From: Actinomycetes bacterium
Lineage (GTDB): Bacteria > Actinomycetota > Acidimicrobiia > Acidimicrobiales > Acidimicrobilacustridaceae
DNA length: 64,000 bases
Assembly: GCA_029782145.1 (NCBI GenBank)
Contig: JAKOVH010000013.1
Span: 1-64,000 of the forward strand
Reading direction: 5' to 3'
In this document: positions 49,270-58,141 of the stretch, in pieces
How the letters are laid out: every line of letters starts with the position of its first letter
Position numbering within the stretch: the first letter of the stretch is position 1
Position numbers and translations under genes: made by a program
The notes under the pieces: model-generated
What the model saw: only the letters and a program-made list of their open reading frames with translations
Told to the model about the DNA's origin: nothing
Databases searched by the model: none

Positions 49270-51057
49270 GTGCCCGACCCGACCTCCGACCGTCCCGACC
49301 TCGCCGTCGCCGGGCAGGGCGACCTCAACGCCACGTTCTGCGCCACCCTGGTCGACGAATGGGCCCGGGCCGGCCTCACCGACGCGGTCGTCAGCCCCGG
49401 GTCGCGCTCCACGCCGATGGCGCTCGCCCTCGCCGCCGACCATCGGCTCCGGGTGCACGTCCACCACGACGAGCGCTCCGCGGCCTTCGTCGCGCTGGGC
49501 CTCGGGCGGGCGACGGGACGGCCGGCGGTCGTGCTCACCACCAGCGGCACCGCGGCGGCCGAGCTGCACCCGGCCGTGGTGGAGGCCGATCTCGACCGGG
49601 TGCCGCTGCTCGCCGTCACCGCCGACCGTCCGCCCGAGCTGCGCGACGTCGGCGCGCCGCAGACCATCGACCAGACCCACCTGTTCGGGCGGGCGGTGCG
49701 CTGGTTCGCCGACCCCGGGCCGCCCGACGTGGTGGCCGTGGGCGCGTGGCGCAGCCTCGCCTCCCGGTGCGCGCTCGAGGCGTCCGGGTCGCCGGCGGGG
49801 CCCGTGCACCTCAACGTGCCGTTCCGCGAGCCCCTCGTCGGTTCACCGCTGCCGCTTCCCCACGGCCGCCCCGGCGGCGGCCCCTGGCACGAGGTGGTGG
49901 CCACCAGCGGAGTGCTCACCCCTCCCGATCGCCACGCCGTGGCCGACCGGCTGCGGGGCCGGTCCGGCGTGATCGTCGCCGGTGCCGGCGTCGAGGACCC
50001 CGAGGCCGTCCTGCTGCTGGCCGACGTGCTGGGTTGGCCCGTCCTGGCCGACCCGCGCAGCGGCTGCCGGCTGGCCCATCGGCGGGTGGTGGCCCACGCC
50101 GACGCCCTGCTGCGGGTCGACGGCCCCCATCTCCTGGCCGACGCGGTGCTGCGCCTCGGGGCCCCGCCCGCCTCGAAGGTGCTGAACCAGTGGGCGGCGT
50201 CGCTCGACGCCGTGCACGTGCTCGTCGACCGAGACGGGGCCTGGCTCGACCCCGACCGCACCGCGTCGCTGGTGGTGGCCGCCGACCCCGGGCTGCTGTG
50301 CCGGCACCTCGCCGCCGAGCTCGAGCACGAGGCGGCCGGGCCCGCGCCGGCCGGGATGGTCGCCGCGCCCGACGCGTGGGCGAGGCACTGGCGCGTGGCC
50401 GACGACGCCGCCGAGCGGGCCATCGCCGAGGCGCTCGCAGGGCGGGAAGCCCCCACCGAGCCCGGCGTCGCTCGGGCCGTCGCCGGTGCCCTGCCCGAGG
50501 GAGGGGCGCTCGTCGTGTCGTCGTCGATGCCGGTGCGTGACGTCGAATGGTTCGCCGGCTCACTGTCTGGGGTGAGGGTGCACGGCAACCGCGGCGCCAA
50601 TGGCATCGACGGCGTGGTGTCGACCGCGGTCGGCGTCGCCCTGGCCGGTGGCCCCACCGCCCTGCTGATCGGTGACGTGGCCCTGCTCCACGACACCAAC
50701 GGCCTGCTGGGCCTCGCCGACCGCGGCGTCGACCTGTGCATCGTGGTGGTGCACAACGACGGGGGCGGCATCTTCTCGTTCCTCCCTCAGGCCGAAGCGC
50801 TGCCGCAGGACCGGTTCGAGCAGCTCTTCGGCACCCCTCACGGCGTCGACCTCACGGCCCTCGCCGTGGCCCACGGCCTGCCGGTGATGGAGGCCATGGA
50901 CGACGAGTCGGCGGAGGTGGCGGTGCGGGCGGCGGTGGCCGCGGGCGGGGTGCACCTGGTGGTCGCCCGCACCGACCGCCGTCGCAACGTGGCCCTGCAC
51001 GAGGAGCTCCAGGCGGCCGCGGCCGCGGCCGTGCGTGCCTCGCTGCTCAGCCGCTGA
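49270..51057 (+). CDS. menD: SEPHCHC synthase (ThDP-dependent)
   Basis: 595 residues. DAVVSPGSRSTPMALALAAD and HVHHDERSAAFVALGLGRAT (holding the cofactor-activating Glu) form the pyrimidine domain. SSMPVRDVEWFAG, GNRGANGIDGVVSTAVGVAL and GDVALLHDTNGLLGLADRG form the diphosphate/Mg domain. It condenses isochorismate with 2-oxoglutarate. GTG 49270 is supported by the TAGGCT box just before it. Its last 11 nt overlap the convergent flavin-binding gene. Confidence 0.95.
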   Translation: MPDPTSDRPDLAVAGQGDLNATFCATLVDEWARAGLTDAVVSPGSRSTPMALALAADHRLRVHVHHDERSAAFVALGLGRATGRPAVVLTTSGTAAAELHPAVVEADLDRVPLLAVTADRPPELRDVGAPQTIDQTHLFGRAVRWFADPGPPDVVAVGAWRSLASRCALEASGSPAGPVHLNVPFREPLVGSPLPLPHGRPGGGPWHEVVATSGVLTPPDRHAVADRLRGRSGVIVAGAGVEDPEAVLLLADVLGWPVLADPRSGCRLAHRRVVAHADALLRVDGPHLLADAVLRLGAPPASKVLNQWAASLDAVHVLVDRDGAWLDPDRTASLVVAADPGLLCRHLAAELEHEAAGPAPAGMVAAPDAWARHWRVADDAAERAIAEALAGREAPTEPGVARAVAGALPEGGALVVSSSMPVRDVEWFAGSLSGVRVHGNRGANGIDGVVSTAVGVALAGGPTALLIGDVALLHDTNGLLGLADRGVDLCIVVVHNDGGGIFSFLPQAEALPQDRFEQLFGTPHGVDLTALAVAHGLPVMEAMDDESAEVAVRAAVAAGGVHLVVARTDRRRNVALHEELQAAAAAAVRASLLSR

Positions 51058-51703
51058 GCGTCCCGAGGCGTGCCGGCGGGGCCCCGTGCCCGTCACCGTC
51101 GGGCACCGGTGCCCCGAACGCAGTGGTCAGCGGCACGTGGCCGGCCCACACCGGCCAGGTGAGGTCGGCCTCGTCGTCGATCGGGCCACCGGTGCGGACC
51201 TTCACCGCGCCCTCGGCGATCGGCAGGCGCAGCACCGAGGTGGCGTCGAGCTCGGCGTCGGTGGGCGGCCGGGCCTCGGCCGAACGACCGGGTGCCAGGT
51301 GGTCGACGAGGGCCGCGGAGGCAGCCCGCTTCTCGTCGACGTCGACCACCGTCTGCATCGTGCCGAACAGCACCACCGACCGGTAGTTCATCGAGTGGTG
51401 GAACGCCGAGCGGGCGAGCACGAGGCCGTCGAGGATCGTGACCGTCACGCACGCCGGGGCGCCGGCTGCCAGGGCCCGCAGCAGGTGGTTCGCCGGCGAA
51501 CCGTGCACGTAGAGCCGGTCGCCGACACGGGCGTGGGCCATCGGCAGCACGACCGGACCCCGGTCGGTCACCGTGGCCACGTGGGCGACCAGCGCCTCGT
51601 CGAGGATCGATTCGGCGAGCGCCCGGTCGACGCTGCCCCGCTCCCGCTTGCGCCGCACGCGCGAGCGGTCGGTGGCGAGCAACGGGGCGAACGGGCTGTC
51701 CAT
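51047..51703 (-). CDS. Pyridoxamine 5'-phosphate oxidase-like flavin-binding protein
   Basis: 218 residues. ESILDEALVAHVATVTDRGP, VLPMAHARVGDRLYVHGSPA and HHSMNYRSVVLFGTMQTVVD show the split-barrel flavin-binding fold. It resembles the predicted flavin-nucleotide-binding subgroup often seen in actinomycetes rather than true PdxH. It sits between menD and menF but has no known step in the pathway. Its stop codon overlaps the end of menD in antisense. Confidence 0.85.
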   Translation of the reverse strand: MDSPFAPLLATDRSRVRRKRERGSVDRALAESILDEALVAHVATVTDRGPVVLPMAHARVGDRLYVHGSPANHLLRALAAGAPACVTVTILDGLVLARSAFHHSMNYRSVVLFGTMQTVVDVDEKRAASAALVDHLAPGRSAEARPPTDAELDATSVLRLPIAEGAVKVRTGGPIDDEADLTWPVWAGHVPLTTAFGAPVPDGDGHGAPPARLGTLSG

Positions 51704-51781
51704 GGCTCCAGACCACCAGCTGGGCCAGCCGCCGGTCGAGCGAGTTCCGCCGCGCCGCCGCTGGCGGGCCCCGAGCCGGGG

Positions 51782-53107
51782 CTACGGGCGGATCATCGCG
51801 CCGAGCACCGCCTGCATCTTGGCCCGCGTCTCGGCCAGCTCCGAAGCGGGGTCGGAGTCGGCGACCACGCCGACGCCGGCGAAGACCCGAGCGGTGGTGC
51901 CGGACAGCTCGGCCGAGCGGATGCCGACGGCCCAGGTGCCGTTGCCCGCTGCGTCGACCCAGCCGACGGGGCCGGCGTAGCGGCCGCGGTCGAGCTGCTC
52001 GAGCTCGGCGATCAGCCTCAGCGCCGCCTCCCGTGGGGCGCCGCCGACGGCCGGGGTGGGGTGCAGGGCGGTGACCAGCTCGAGCACGGACGCGGGCGGG
52101 CTCGACAGCCGGCCCTCGAGGCGGGTGGCCAGGTGCTGCACGTTGGCCATGGCGACGATGGACGGCTCGGCTTCCTCGTCGAGGTACGAGCACCACGGCA
52201 GCAGGGTGTCGTGGACCATGTCGATGGTGTGGCGGTGCTCGTCGCGGGTGTTCGTCGAGGCGAGCAGGGCGGCGGCCAGCCGGGCGTCGGTGCTGGGGTC
52301 GCCCGAGCGGGGCGCGGTGCCGGCCATCGGATGGGCCCGCACCCGGTCGCCGGCGCGGGCCACCAGCAGCTCGGGCGTCGCTCCGACGAACCCGTCGACG
52401 CTGAACAGGTGGCTGGCCGGGTAGGCCCGGCGGAGCTGTCCCAGCACCGCGCTCGCTCGCAGCGGCTGGTCGGTCACCACCTGCACGGCCCGGGCCAGCA
52501 CGACCTTCCGGGCCTTCCCGGCGCGGATGGCGCGGGTGGCCTCGGCGACGGCGTCGCACCACTCGGTGGGCGATCGCTCGGCGCTCACCTCGTACGCCGT
52601 GGGCCCCTCGTCGGCCGGCGCCAGCCCGGCGTCGCGAGCGAACCCGACCTGACCGGCGAGGCCCCTGGCGACGACCGCCTCGATCTCGGGCCAGCCGGGC
52701 TCCATGCCCGCGGGCGCCACGGTGGTGACCCACCGGGTGCCGTCGTCGGCCCTTCCGACGACCACGGCGGGGACCACCAGCTCGGCTGGGGCCGACGGGT
52801 CGAACGGCAGAGCGCCGAGGGCGACCGGCCCGCAGCCCGGCAGCCCCACCGCGTCGTCGGAAGGGATGGCGGCGAGAGCCGTGGCCACTGCTGCGGCATC
52901 GGTGCCGCCACCGGTGCGGGGGACGGCGACGCGCGCCGCCACTCCGACCCCGGCGAGCCCGCTGCGCTCGTGCACGAACACCACGCCGTCGTCGCCGGCG
53001 ACGGCGACCAGGTCGGGGTCGCTGTCGAGCGGCCGGGTGCGCGCCACCAGCCCGGCGGTCGGTGCGGTGCCGACGACGCCGGCGGCCGCGGCCGCCTCGG
53101 TGCTCAC
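51782..53107 (-). CDS. menF: Isochorismate synthase
   Basis: 441 residues from GTG 53107. Chorismate-binding motifs: IRAGKARKVVLARAVQVVTD, LFSVDGFVGATPELLVAR, AHPMAGTAPRSGD, TRDEHRHTIDMV, VQHLATRLEG, LHPTPAVGGAPREAAL, and YAGPVGWVDAAGNG near the C terminus with the Mg-binding acid further on (ASELAETRAKMQ). It makes isochorismate, the first committed intermediate. The start overlaps the menG stop (GTGA), so menG-menF are cotranscribed. Confidence 0.9.
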   Translation of the reverse strand: MSTEAAAAAGVVGTAPTAGLVARTRPLDSDPDLVAVAGDDGVVFVHERSGLAGVGVAARVAVPRTGGGTDAAAVATALAAIPSDDAVGLPGCGPVALGALPFDPSAPAELVVPAVVVGRADDGTRWVTTVAPAGMEPGWPEIEAVVARGLAGQVGFARDAGLAPADEGPTAYEVSAERSPTEWCDAVAEATRAIRAGKARKVVLARAVQVVTDQPLRASAVLGQLRRAYPASHLFSVDGFVGATPELLVARAGDRVRAHPMAGTAPRSGDPSTDARLAAALLASTNTRDEHRHTIDMVHDTLLPWCSYLDEEAEPSIVAMANVQHLATRLEGRLSSPPASVLELVTALHPTPAVGGAPREAALRLIAELEQLDRGRYAGPVGWVDAAGNGTWAVGIRSAELSGTTARVFAGVGVVADSDPASELAETRAKMQAVLGAMIRP

Positions 53108-53814
53108 CAGCCGGGCTTCCGCCGAGTGGCGGTGACGAGCTGGGCGATCCCGCTGGAGAGGAGGCGCCGGTCCACGGCGGCGAAGCCGGCGGACTCCAGG
53201 TCGGCGAGCATCACGTCGGGCGGCGGGAGGTAGGCCACCGACTTGGGCAGGTACCGGTAGGCGCCGGGGTCGGAGAGCAGGCCACCGACCCGGGGCACGA
53301 CCTTGCCGAAGTAGATCGAGTGGCCCCAGCGCAGCACCGGGTTGGGCGGCTCGGCCACCTCGAGCAGGGCGATGCGCCCGCCGGGGCGGACGGCCCGGGC
53401 CAGCTCGGCGAAGAAGGCGCCGAGCTCGACCAGGTTGCGCAGGGCGAACCCGCAGGTGACGCCGTCGAGCGAGGCGTCGGGCACCGGCAGGCGCAGCGCG
53501 TCGGCCTGGGCCAGCGGCGCCGCGGTGCGGGCGTTGGCCAACATCCCGAACGACAGGTCGAAGCCCACCGGGCGCAGGCCCTGGTCGGCCAGCTCCCGGC
53601 AGAAGTCGCCCGTGCCGCAGGCCAGGTCGGCCACCAGCGAGCCGGGCCCGAGCCGCAGCTCCCGCACGGTGCGGCGGCGCCAGCCGACGTCCATGCGGAA
53701 GGTCATCACCCGGTTGACCAGGTCGTAGCGGGGCGCGATGGCGTCGAACATCGACCGCACGGCGCGGACCTTCTCGTCGCCCTCGGGCAGCTGCTCGGTG
53801 TCGATGTCGACCAC
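53104..53814 (-). CDS. menG: Demethylmenaquinone methyltransferase
   Basis: 236 residues from GTG 53814. FDAIAPRYDLVNRVMTFRMD and WRRRTVREL are UbiE/MenG family motifs; the SAM site is VADLACGTGDFCRELADQGL, then GVTCGFALRNLVELGAFFAE and EVAEPPNPVLRWGHSIYFGK. It methylates demethylmenaquinone in the last step of menaquinone synthesis. TAGGCT (53821-53826, reverse strand) stands 6 nt before the start codon, the same arrangement as menD. Confidence 0.93.
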   Translation of the reverse strand: MVDIDTEQLPEGDEKVRAVRSMFDAIAPRYDLVNRVMTFRMDVGWRRRTVRELRLGPGSLVADLACGTGDFCRELADQGLRPVGFDLSFGMLANARTAAPLAQADALRLPVPDASLDGVTCGFALRNLVELGAFFAELARAVRPGGRIALLEVAEPPNPVLRWGHSIYFGKVVPRVGGLLSDPGAYRYLPKSVAYLPPPDVMLADLESAGFAAVDRRLLSSGIAQLVTATRRKPGW

Positions 53815-53820
53815 ACGGGC

Positions 53821-53826
53821 AGCCTA
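53821..53826 (-). promoter_or_regulatory. -10 box of leaderless menG-menF operon
   Basis: TAGGCT on the reverse strand, then GCCCGT and GTG 53814. Confidence 0.5.
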
Positions 53827-53940
53827 CGGTCGTACGTCGGCCGCCAGGGAGTCGAGCCGAGCGGAGCGGTGCTCACGTCGGCTCTGCCGGCTCGGAGCTG
53901 GTCGCGTCGACGACCGCATCCGGGCCACCGAGGAGGCGGG

Positions 53941-55239
53941 TCAGACGTCGGCGGAGAGGTCGACCGGCCGGGCGGGGAACAGCACGTCGAGCACCGGAGC
54001 GTGGTCGCCGAGGAGGGTGTCGTCGGTGCGCGCCGCCAGGCCCGACGCCCCCCAACGGCCCAGCACCAGGGCGGGGAACCAGTCCGGAGCGACGCCGACC
54101 CCGCCGTTGTCGAACGGGTCGGGGTCGGGGGGCGCCGCCTCGACGACCGTCAGGCGGCCGCCGTCCCAGGCCAGGCGCACCCCGCGCTCGTAGAGGGACA
54201 GCAGCAGCTCGCCCCGGTCCTCGACCAGCCCCGAGGTGGCGAGGCGGCGGCTGAGCACGGGTTCGAGGGCCCGCAGCAGCGCCACCTCGTCGGGGACCCG
54301 CACGTAGTAGCCCGACGGCTCGGGGCGTGGTCGCCCGGCGCCGTGGACCGCACGGCTCCACGGCGTGCCCGGCAGGTCCGAGGCGAGCAGCTCGACGGGC
54401 CGGCCGAGCGAGCCGGCGAGCTCCGCCCCGATGCGCACCGCTGCAGCCATCAGCTGGTTCGCCACCTCGACGTCGGCGGCCTCTCCCGGCAGCAGGAACA
54501 GCTGGCCCTCCTCGCCCCACGCCAACGTCCGCATCCACCCGACCGGCTGGCCCCCCGCCTCGGCCACCGACAACGACTCCCAGGAGATCCCGTGGCGGGG
54601 CCGGGTCCGCAGCAGCCACGTCTCGAGGCCCTCGCGGTGGCGCACGACGGTCAGGCCGTCGCGCCGGCGGCCGGGCTCCCGCTCGAGGAGCCAGGCGAGG
54701 TCGTCGCGCCCGGCGGGGCGCACGACGACCCGATCGCCCGCCACGGGGGGCACGGACGAGGGGGCGACGCTGAACGTCGGGGGCACGTCGAAGCCGTAGC
54801 CGTAGCCGAGCTTGCGGTAGAAGTACGGGATCCCACCGATGACCTGCAGCAGCTCGCCGTCGGCGGCAGCCTGCTCGTGGTGGGCGTCGAACAGCGCCCG
54901 GACCAGGCCCCGTCCGCGGTAGCGCTCGTCGGTGGCCACGTTCTCGATCTGGCTGCCGCGCAGGGCCACGCCGTCGAGGCACCACTCGTGCGGGATGCGG
55001 GCGCACGCGGCGGCGACGGCACCGCCGCCGGGCCGCTCCGCGCCGGGCCCGGCAGCCACCACCAGCCAGTCGACCGGGAGCGGCCCGTCGAGCAGCGCCC
55101 GCACCGCCACCTCGTCCTGGGCGCCGAACACGGCCACGTTCAGCGCGGCGATGGCATCGACGTCCTCGGCGCCCGCCCGCCGCAGGACGAGCCCGTCGGC
55201 GAGCTGGCGGACCACCGCGGGACGGACCTCGTCGGGCAC
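53941..55239 (-). CDS. Eis-like GNAT acetyltransferase
   Basis: 432 residues from GTG 55239. The first GNAT domain has IENVATDERYRGRGLVRALF, the acetyl-CoA loop, and GGIPYFYRKLGYGYGFDVPP, a motif of the Eis group. A second, atypical GNAT domain and a C-terminal SCP2-like fold (GELLLSLYERGVRLAWDGGR, PDWFPALVLGRWG) complete the three-part Eis layout. Eis enzymes acetylate amines, including aminoglycosides in mycobacteria; the natural substrate here is unknown. A TACCGT box lies 8 nt before the GTG. It diverges from the protease gene. Confidence 0.85.
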   Translation of the reverse strand: MPDEVRPAVVRQLADGLVLRRAGAEDVDAIAALNVAVFGAQDEVAVRALLDGPLPVDWLVVAAGPGAERPGGGAVAAACARIPHEWCLDGVALRGSQIENVATDERYRGRGLVRALFDAHHEQAAADGELLQVIGGIPYFYRKLGYGYGFDVPPTFSVAPSSVPPVAGDRVVVRPAGRDDLAWLLEREPGRRRDGLTVVRHREGLETWLLRTRPRHGISWESLSVAEAGGQPVGWMRTLAWGEEGQLFLLPGEAADVEVANQLMAAAVRIGAELAGSLGRPVELLASDLPGTPWSRAVHGAGRPRPEPSGYYVRVPDEVALLRALEPVLSRRLATSGLVEDRGELLLSLYERGVRLAWDGGRLTVVEAAPPDPDPFDNGGVGVAPDWFPALVLGRWGASGLAARTDDTLLGDHAPVLDVLFPARPVDLSADV

Positions 55240-55247
55240 GGCCGCGA

Positions 55248-55271
55248 ACGGTAGCGGCCGCCTCCTACCCT
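55248..55271. promoter_or_regulatory. Paired -10 boxes of two divergent leaderless genes
   Basis: On the reverse strand TACCGT (55248-55253) ends 8 nt before GTG 55239; on the forward strand TACCCT (55266-55271) ends 6 nt before ATG 55278. Only 38 nt separate the two coding regions. Confidence 0.4.
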
Positions 55272-55277
55272 GGTCAG

Positions 55278-56405
55278 ATGGCGCAGGGCCCACAGCTGCG
55301 GGTGGCCGGGATCCCCGTGAGGGTCGAACCGACGTTCCTGGTCGTGCTCGTCCTGCTCGGCCTGCCCCAGCCGTGGTTCCACGTGCTCACCTGGGTCGCG
55401 ATCGCCACCGCGTCGGTGCTCCTGCACGAGCTCGGCCACGCCGTGGCGTTCCGGGCCTACGGGATCCGTCCGAGCATCGTGCTGCACGGCTTCGGCGGGC
55501 TCACCAGCGGCTCGGGTGAGCTCACGCCCGCCCGCCGCATCGTGGTCAGCCTGGCGGGCCCGCTCTCCGCGCTGGTGCTGTTCGGCCTGCCCGCCGTGGC
55601 GTTGCAGGCCTCGGGTGCGGTGTCGCCGGGCGATGCCTCGGTCGTGCTGCGCCAGGTGGTCTGGATCAACGTGGGTTGGTCGGTGCTGAACCTGCTGCCG
55701 GTGCTACCCCTCGACGGCGGCCAGGTGTTCCTCGACGTGTGCGACATCGTCACCAAGGGCCGAGGGCGGCGGGCGGCCGAGCTCGTCTCGGTCGTCGTGG
55801 CCGTCGTGCTGGCGCTGTGGGCGATCAGCGCGGGCGTGCTGTTCGGGGCGGTGATGGCGGGCGGCTTCGCCGCGCTGAACCTCGCCCAGCTGCGCAAGGT
55901 CCGCCAGGACGAGCTCGCCGACCGCCTCGACACCGCCCACCGGGCGCTGCTCGGCCATCGTCCGGCCGAGGCGCGGGCCGAGGTGGACGACGTGCTGCGG
56001 CGGCGTCCGGCCGACACGGTGCTCGGCTGGGCGGCGGAGCTGCGGGGCTGGTCCGTGCTGATGGCGGGCGACGTGGCGGGCGCCGAGGAGGCCGTGCGCC
56101 AGGCCGCCCCGCTCCACCAGCCGTCGGCCGCGCTGCGGGCCGCCGTGGCGCTGGCGTCGGGCCGCTACGACGAGGGCGTGGCCGTGATGGCGTGGGCGTT
56201 CGCCCACGACCGCACCGGGCCGCCGAAGAGCCTGGGCGCGGTGGCGGTCGGGGGCACGGGCACCGCCGGGCCGGTCGCCCGGGAGCTGCTGCTCATGGGC
56301 GACGAGGGCCGGGCCGGGGCGGTGCTGCTGCGTGACCTGCTCGCCTACGCGGGCTACCAGGGTGCCGCCGCCGAGGTCGAGGCCGTGCTCGCCCCCTCGG
56401 CCTGA
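55278..56405 (+). CDS. Site-2 protease (M50) family membrane protease
   Basis: 375 residues. The zinc site is HELGH (His50, Glu51, His54) in a membrane segment, with Asp146 in LPVLPLDGGQVF supplying the third ligand. About five hydrophobic segments are seen, then from about residue 215 a soluble C-terminal domain of TPR-like helices (AHRALLGHRPAEARAEVDDV, LRGWSVLMAGDVAGAEEAVR). Such proteases cut transmembrane regulators; the target is unknown. Probably leaderless, diverging from the Eis-like gene. Confidence 0.9.
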   Translation: MAQGPQLRVAGIPVRVEPTFLVVLVLLGLPQPWFHVLTWVAIATASVLLHELGHAVAFRAYGIRPSIVLHGFGGLTSGSGELTPARRIVVSLAGPLSALVLFGLPAVALQASGAVSPGDASVVLRQVVWINVGWSVLNLLPVLPLDGGQVFLDVCDIVTKGRGRRAAELVSVVVAVVLALWAISAGVLFGAVMAGGFAALNLAQLRKVRQDELADRLDTAHRALLGHRPAEARAEVDDVLRRRPADTVLGWAAELRGWSVLMAGDVAGAEEAVRQAAPLHQPSAALRAAVALASGRYDEGVAVMAWAFAHDRTGPPKSLGAVAVGGTGTAGPVARELLLMGDEGRAGAVLLRDLLAYAGYQGAAAEVEAVLAPSA

Positions 56406-56423
56406 CGACCTCGCCGGGCCGGC

Positions 56424-58088
56424 TCAGTCCTCGTTCTGGCTGGCCGCGCCGGCGGTGGTGGAGGTGGTCGATCCCGGGATCGGCACGGGGATGCCGAGCT
56501 GGGCCAGGTTCGAGGTGCTGGGGTGGGCGGCGCCGGCCGGGCCGGCGGCGAACGCTCGCAGGATGTTCTCGGTGACCCGGGCCAGCTTGCAGCGCTGGTC
56601 GGTGGCCGGCGCCGGCGGGCAGTCGATGTCGAGCTGGGGCGACCACCCGAACGTGCCCGCCGAGAACACCCCGGCACCGCTCGGCGCCGAGTACCAGGTG
56701 GAGTCGGCATAGGACCGCTTGCCCTTGCACACGACAGGGGAGTGGGCGAGGACCTGGATGTTGGTCGGTGTCGGGGCTCCGGCGGTGACCCGGTCGTACT
56801 CGTTGCCCACCATGTCGGGCACCTTCTCGCCGTCGACGAACCCGGACCCCTCGAAGATCCAGGCCGATGCGTCGGCCACGACCCAGTCGGCCTTCACCGG
56901 GTTGCACTCGTAGAAGTTGCCGATGAGCGAGCTCTCGGGGTCGGCGGCCGGCGGCTCGCGGAAGCTCGTGGTGACCCGTGCCGGGTCCTTGCCGTTGAGC
57001 GGGTCGCGCTTGGCGTCGCGGTAGTTGACCTCGAGGCGGGCCTCCCCGAGCGACGACGGTTCGAGGCGGATCCGGCGGTAGACGTTGTTGGCACCGAAGA
57101 ACCCGAGGTTCACCCCGGCGTCGCGCGCCCGCTCGAGGTTCCGGCGCATCTCGACGGTGTAGTACTCGTCGTGCCCGGGGATGACCACGGCACGGTGGTT
57201 GAGCGCCAGCTCGCCTCGCTGGTGCAGGTCGACGTCGGTCCAGTACGAGGTGTCGATGCCGAGGCGCTCGACGAGGTAGATGAACTCGTACTCGCGCCCG
57301 AGGAACTCGCCGCTGCCGTTGCCGGTGTAGGGCCGGTCGAAGCTCACGACGTCGGCCCGCCCGCCGGTGCCCTGGTAGAGGCTCGCCCCGCCCCAGCCGT
57401 TGTAGGCCTGCCAGGTGGTGACCGCGCTCTGCAGGAGCAGCGGCGAGCGGCTGCCGTCGTCGCGGACCACCATCGGCACGAAGGTGGCGCCGCCGTCGGA
57501 GCTCTCCAGCCGCAGCAGGTACTGCCCGGGCGGCCAGGCGGCGTCGGTGGTGACCGTCAGCGACGGCTGCCAGGGCGCCGACCACGTCTTCGTGCGCTTG
57601 TCGAGCACGGCCCGCGGCTGGTCGACGCCCGGCAGGAGCGTGCTGCGCCACACGAGGCGACCGCCCGTGCCGCCGTACCAGCCGATGCGGTAGGCCGACA
57701 CCTGCCACGACGGCGCCCGGGTCGACACCCGCAGGGTGAACGTGCCGCCGAAGTCGACGCTGGTGGTGTCGGCGTAGCCCTGGATGCGGCCCCACATGGA
57801 GCGGTCGTCGGGGATCGTCCAGTCCTTGGTGCCGGGCTTGGCGTTCTCGGCGGCGACCCACCCGGCGCCGCGGTAGGCCGCGATGGGGTCGGTGACGCGG
57901 GAGGGATCGGCCGACCCCGCTCCGTCGGAGCTGTCGTCGGCGGGCACCACCTCGGCGGCGGTGCGGGCGGTGGGGCTCTCGCCCTGGCTGCGGCCGGCGA
58001 CCAGGAACGCTGCGGCGACGACCGCCATGGCCACGGCGGCGGCCGCCAGGGCGAACCACGCCCGTCGTCGATCTCCTGCGGCCGTCAC
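56424..58088 (-). CDS. Secreted N,N-dimethylformamidase large-subunit-like protein
   Basis: 554 residues. The N-terminal signal or anchor is AWFALAAAAVAMAVVAAAFLVAG. Next is an immunoglobulin-like domain (FTLRVSTRAPSWQVSAYRIG, PGQYLLRLESSDGG), then the dimethylformamidase beta-subunit C-terminal-like domain: WQAYNGWGGASLYQ, YEFIYLVERLGIDTSYWTDV, ALNHRAVVIPGHDEYYTVEM, NLGFFGANNVYRRIRLE. The tail is Ser/Thr-rich. The enzymatic activity of these secreted homologues is not known, so the name describes fold only. A TAGCCT box lies 9 nt before GTG 58088. Confidence 0.82.
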   Translation of the reverse strand: MTAAGDRRRAWFALAAAAVAMAVVAAAFLVAGRSQGESPTARTAAEVVPADDSSDGAGSADPSRVTDPIAAYRGAGWVAAENAKPGTKDWTIPDDRSMWGRIQGYADTTSVDFGGTFTLRVSTRAPSWQVSAYRIGWYGGTGGRLVWRSTLLPGVDQPRAVLDKRTKTWSAPWQPSLTVTTDAAWPPGQYLLRLESSDGGATFVPMVVRDDGSRSPLLLQSAVTTWQAYNGWGGASLYQGTGGRADVVSFDRPYTGNGSGEFLGREYEFIYLVERLGIDTSYWTDVDLHQRGELALNHRAVVIPGHDEYYTVEMRRNLERARDAGVNLGFFGANNVYRRIRLEPSSLGEARLEVNYRDAKRDPLNGKDPARVTTSFREPPAADPESSLIGNFYECNPVKADWVVADASAWIFEGSGFVDGEKVPDMVGNEYDRVTAGAPTPTNIQVLAHSPVVCKGKRSYADSTWYSAPSGAGVFSAGTFGWSPQLDIDCPPAPATDQRCKLARVTENILRAFAAGPAGAAHPSTSNLAQLGIPVPIPGSTTSTTAGAASQNED

Positions 58089-58141
58089 CGGGTCGGGAGG
58101 CTATTCGCTGGCCGTGCGTGCCCGGTGTCAGGGCCGGCGGA

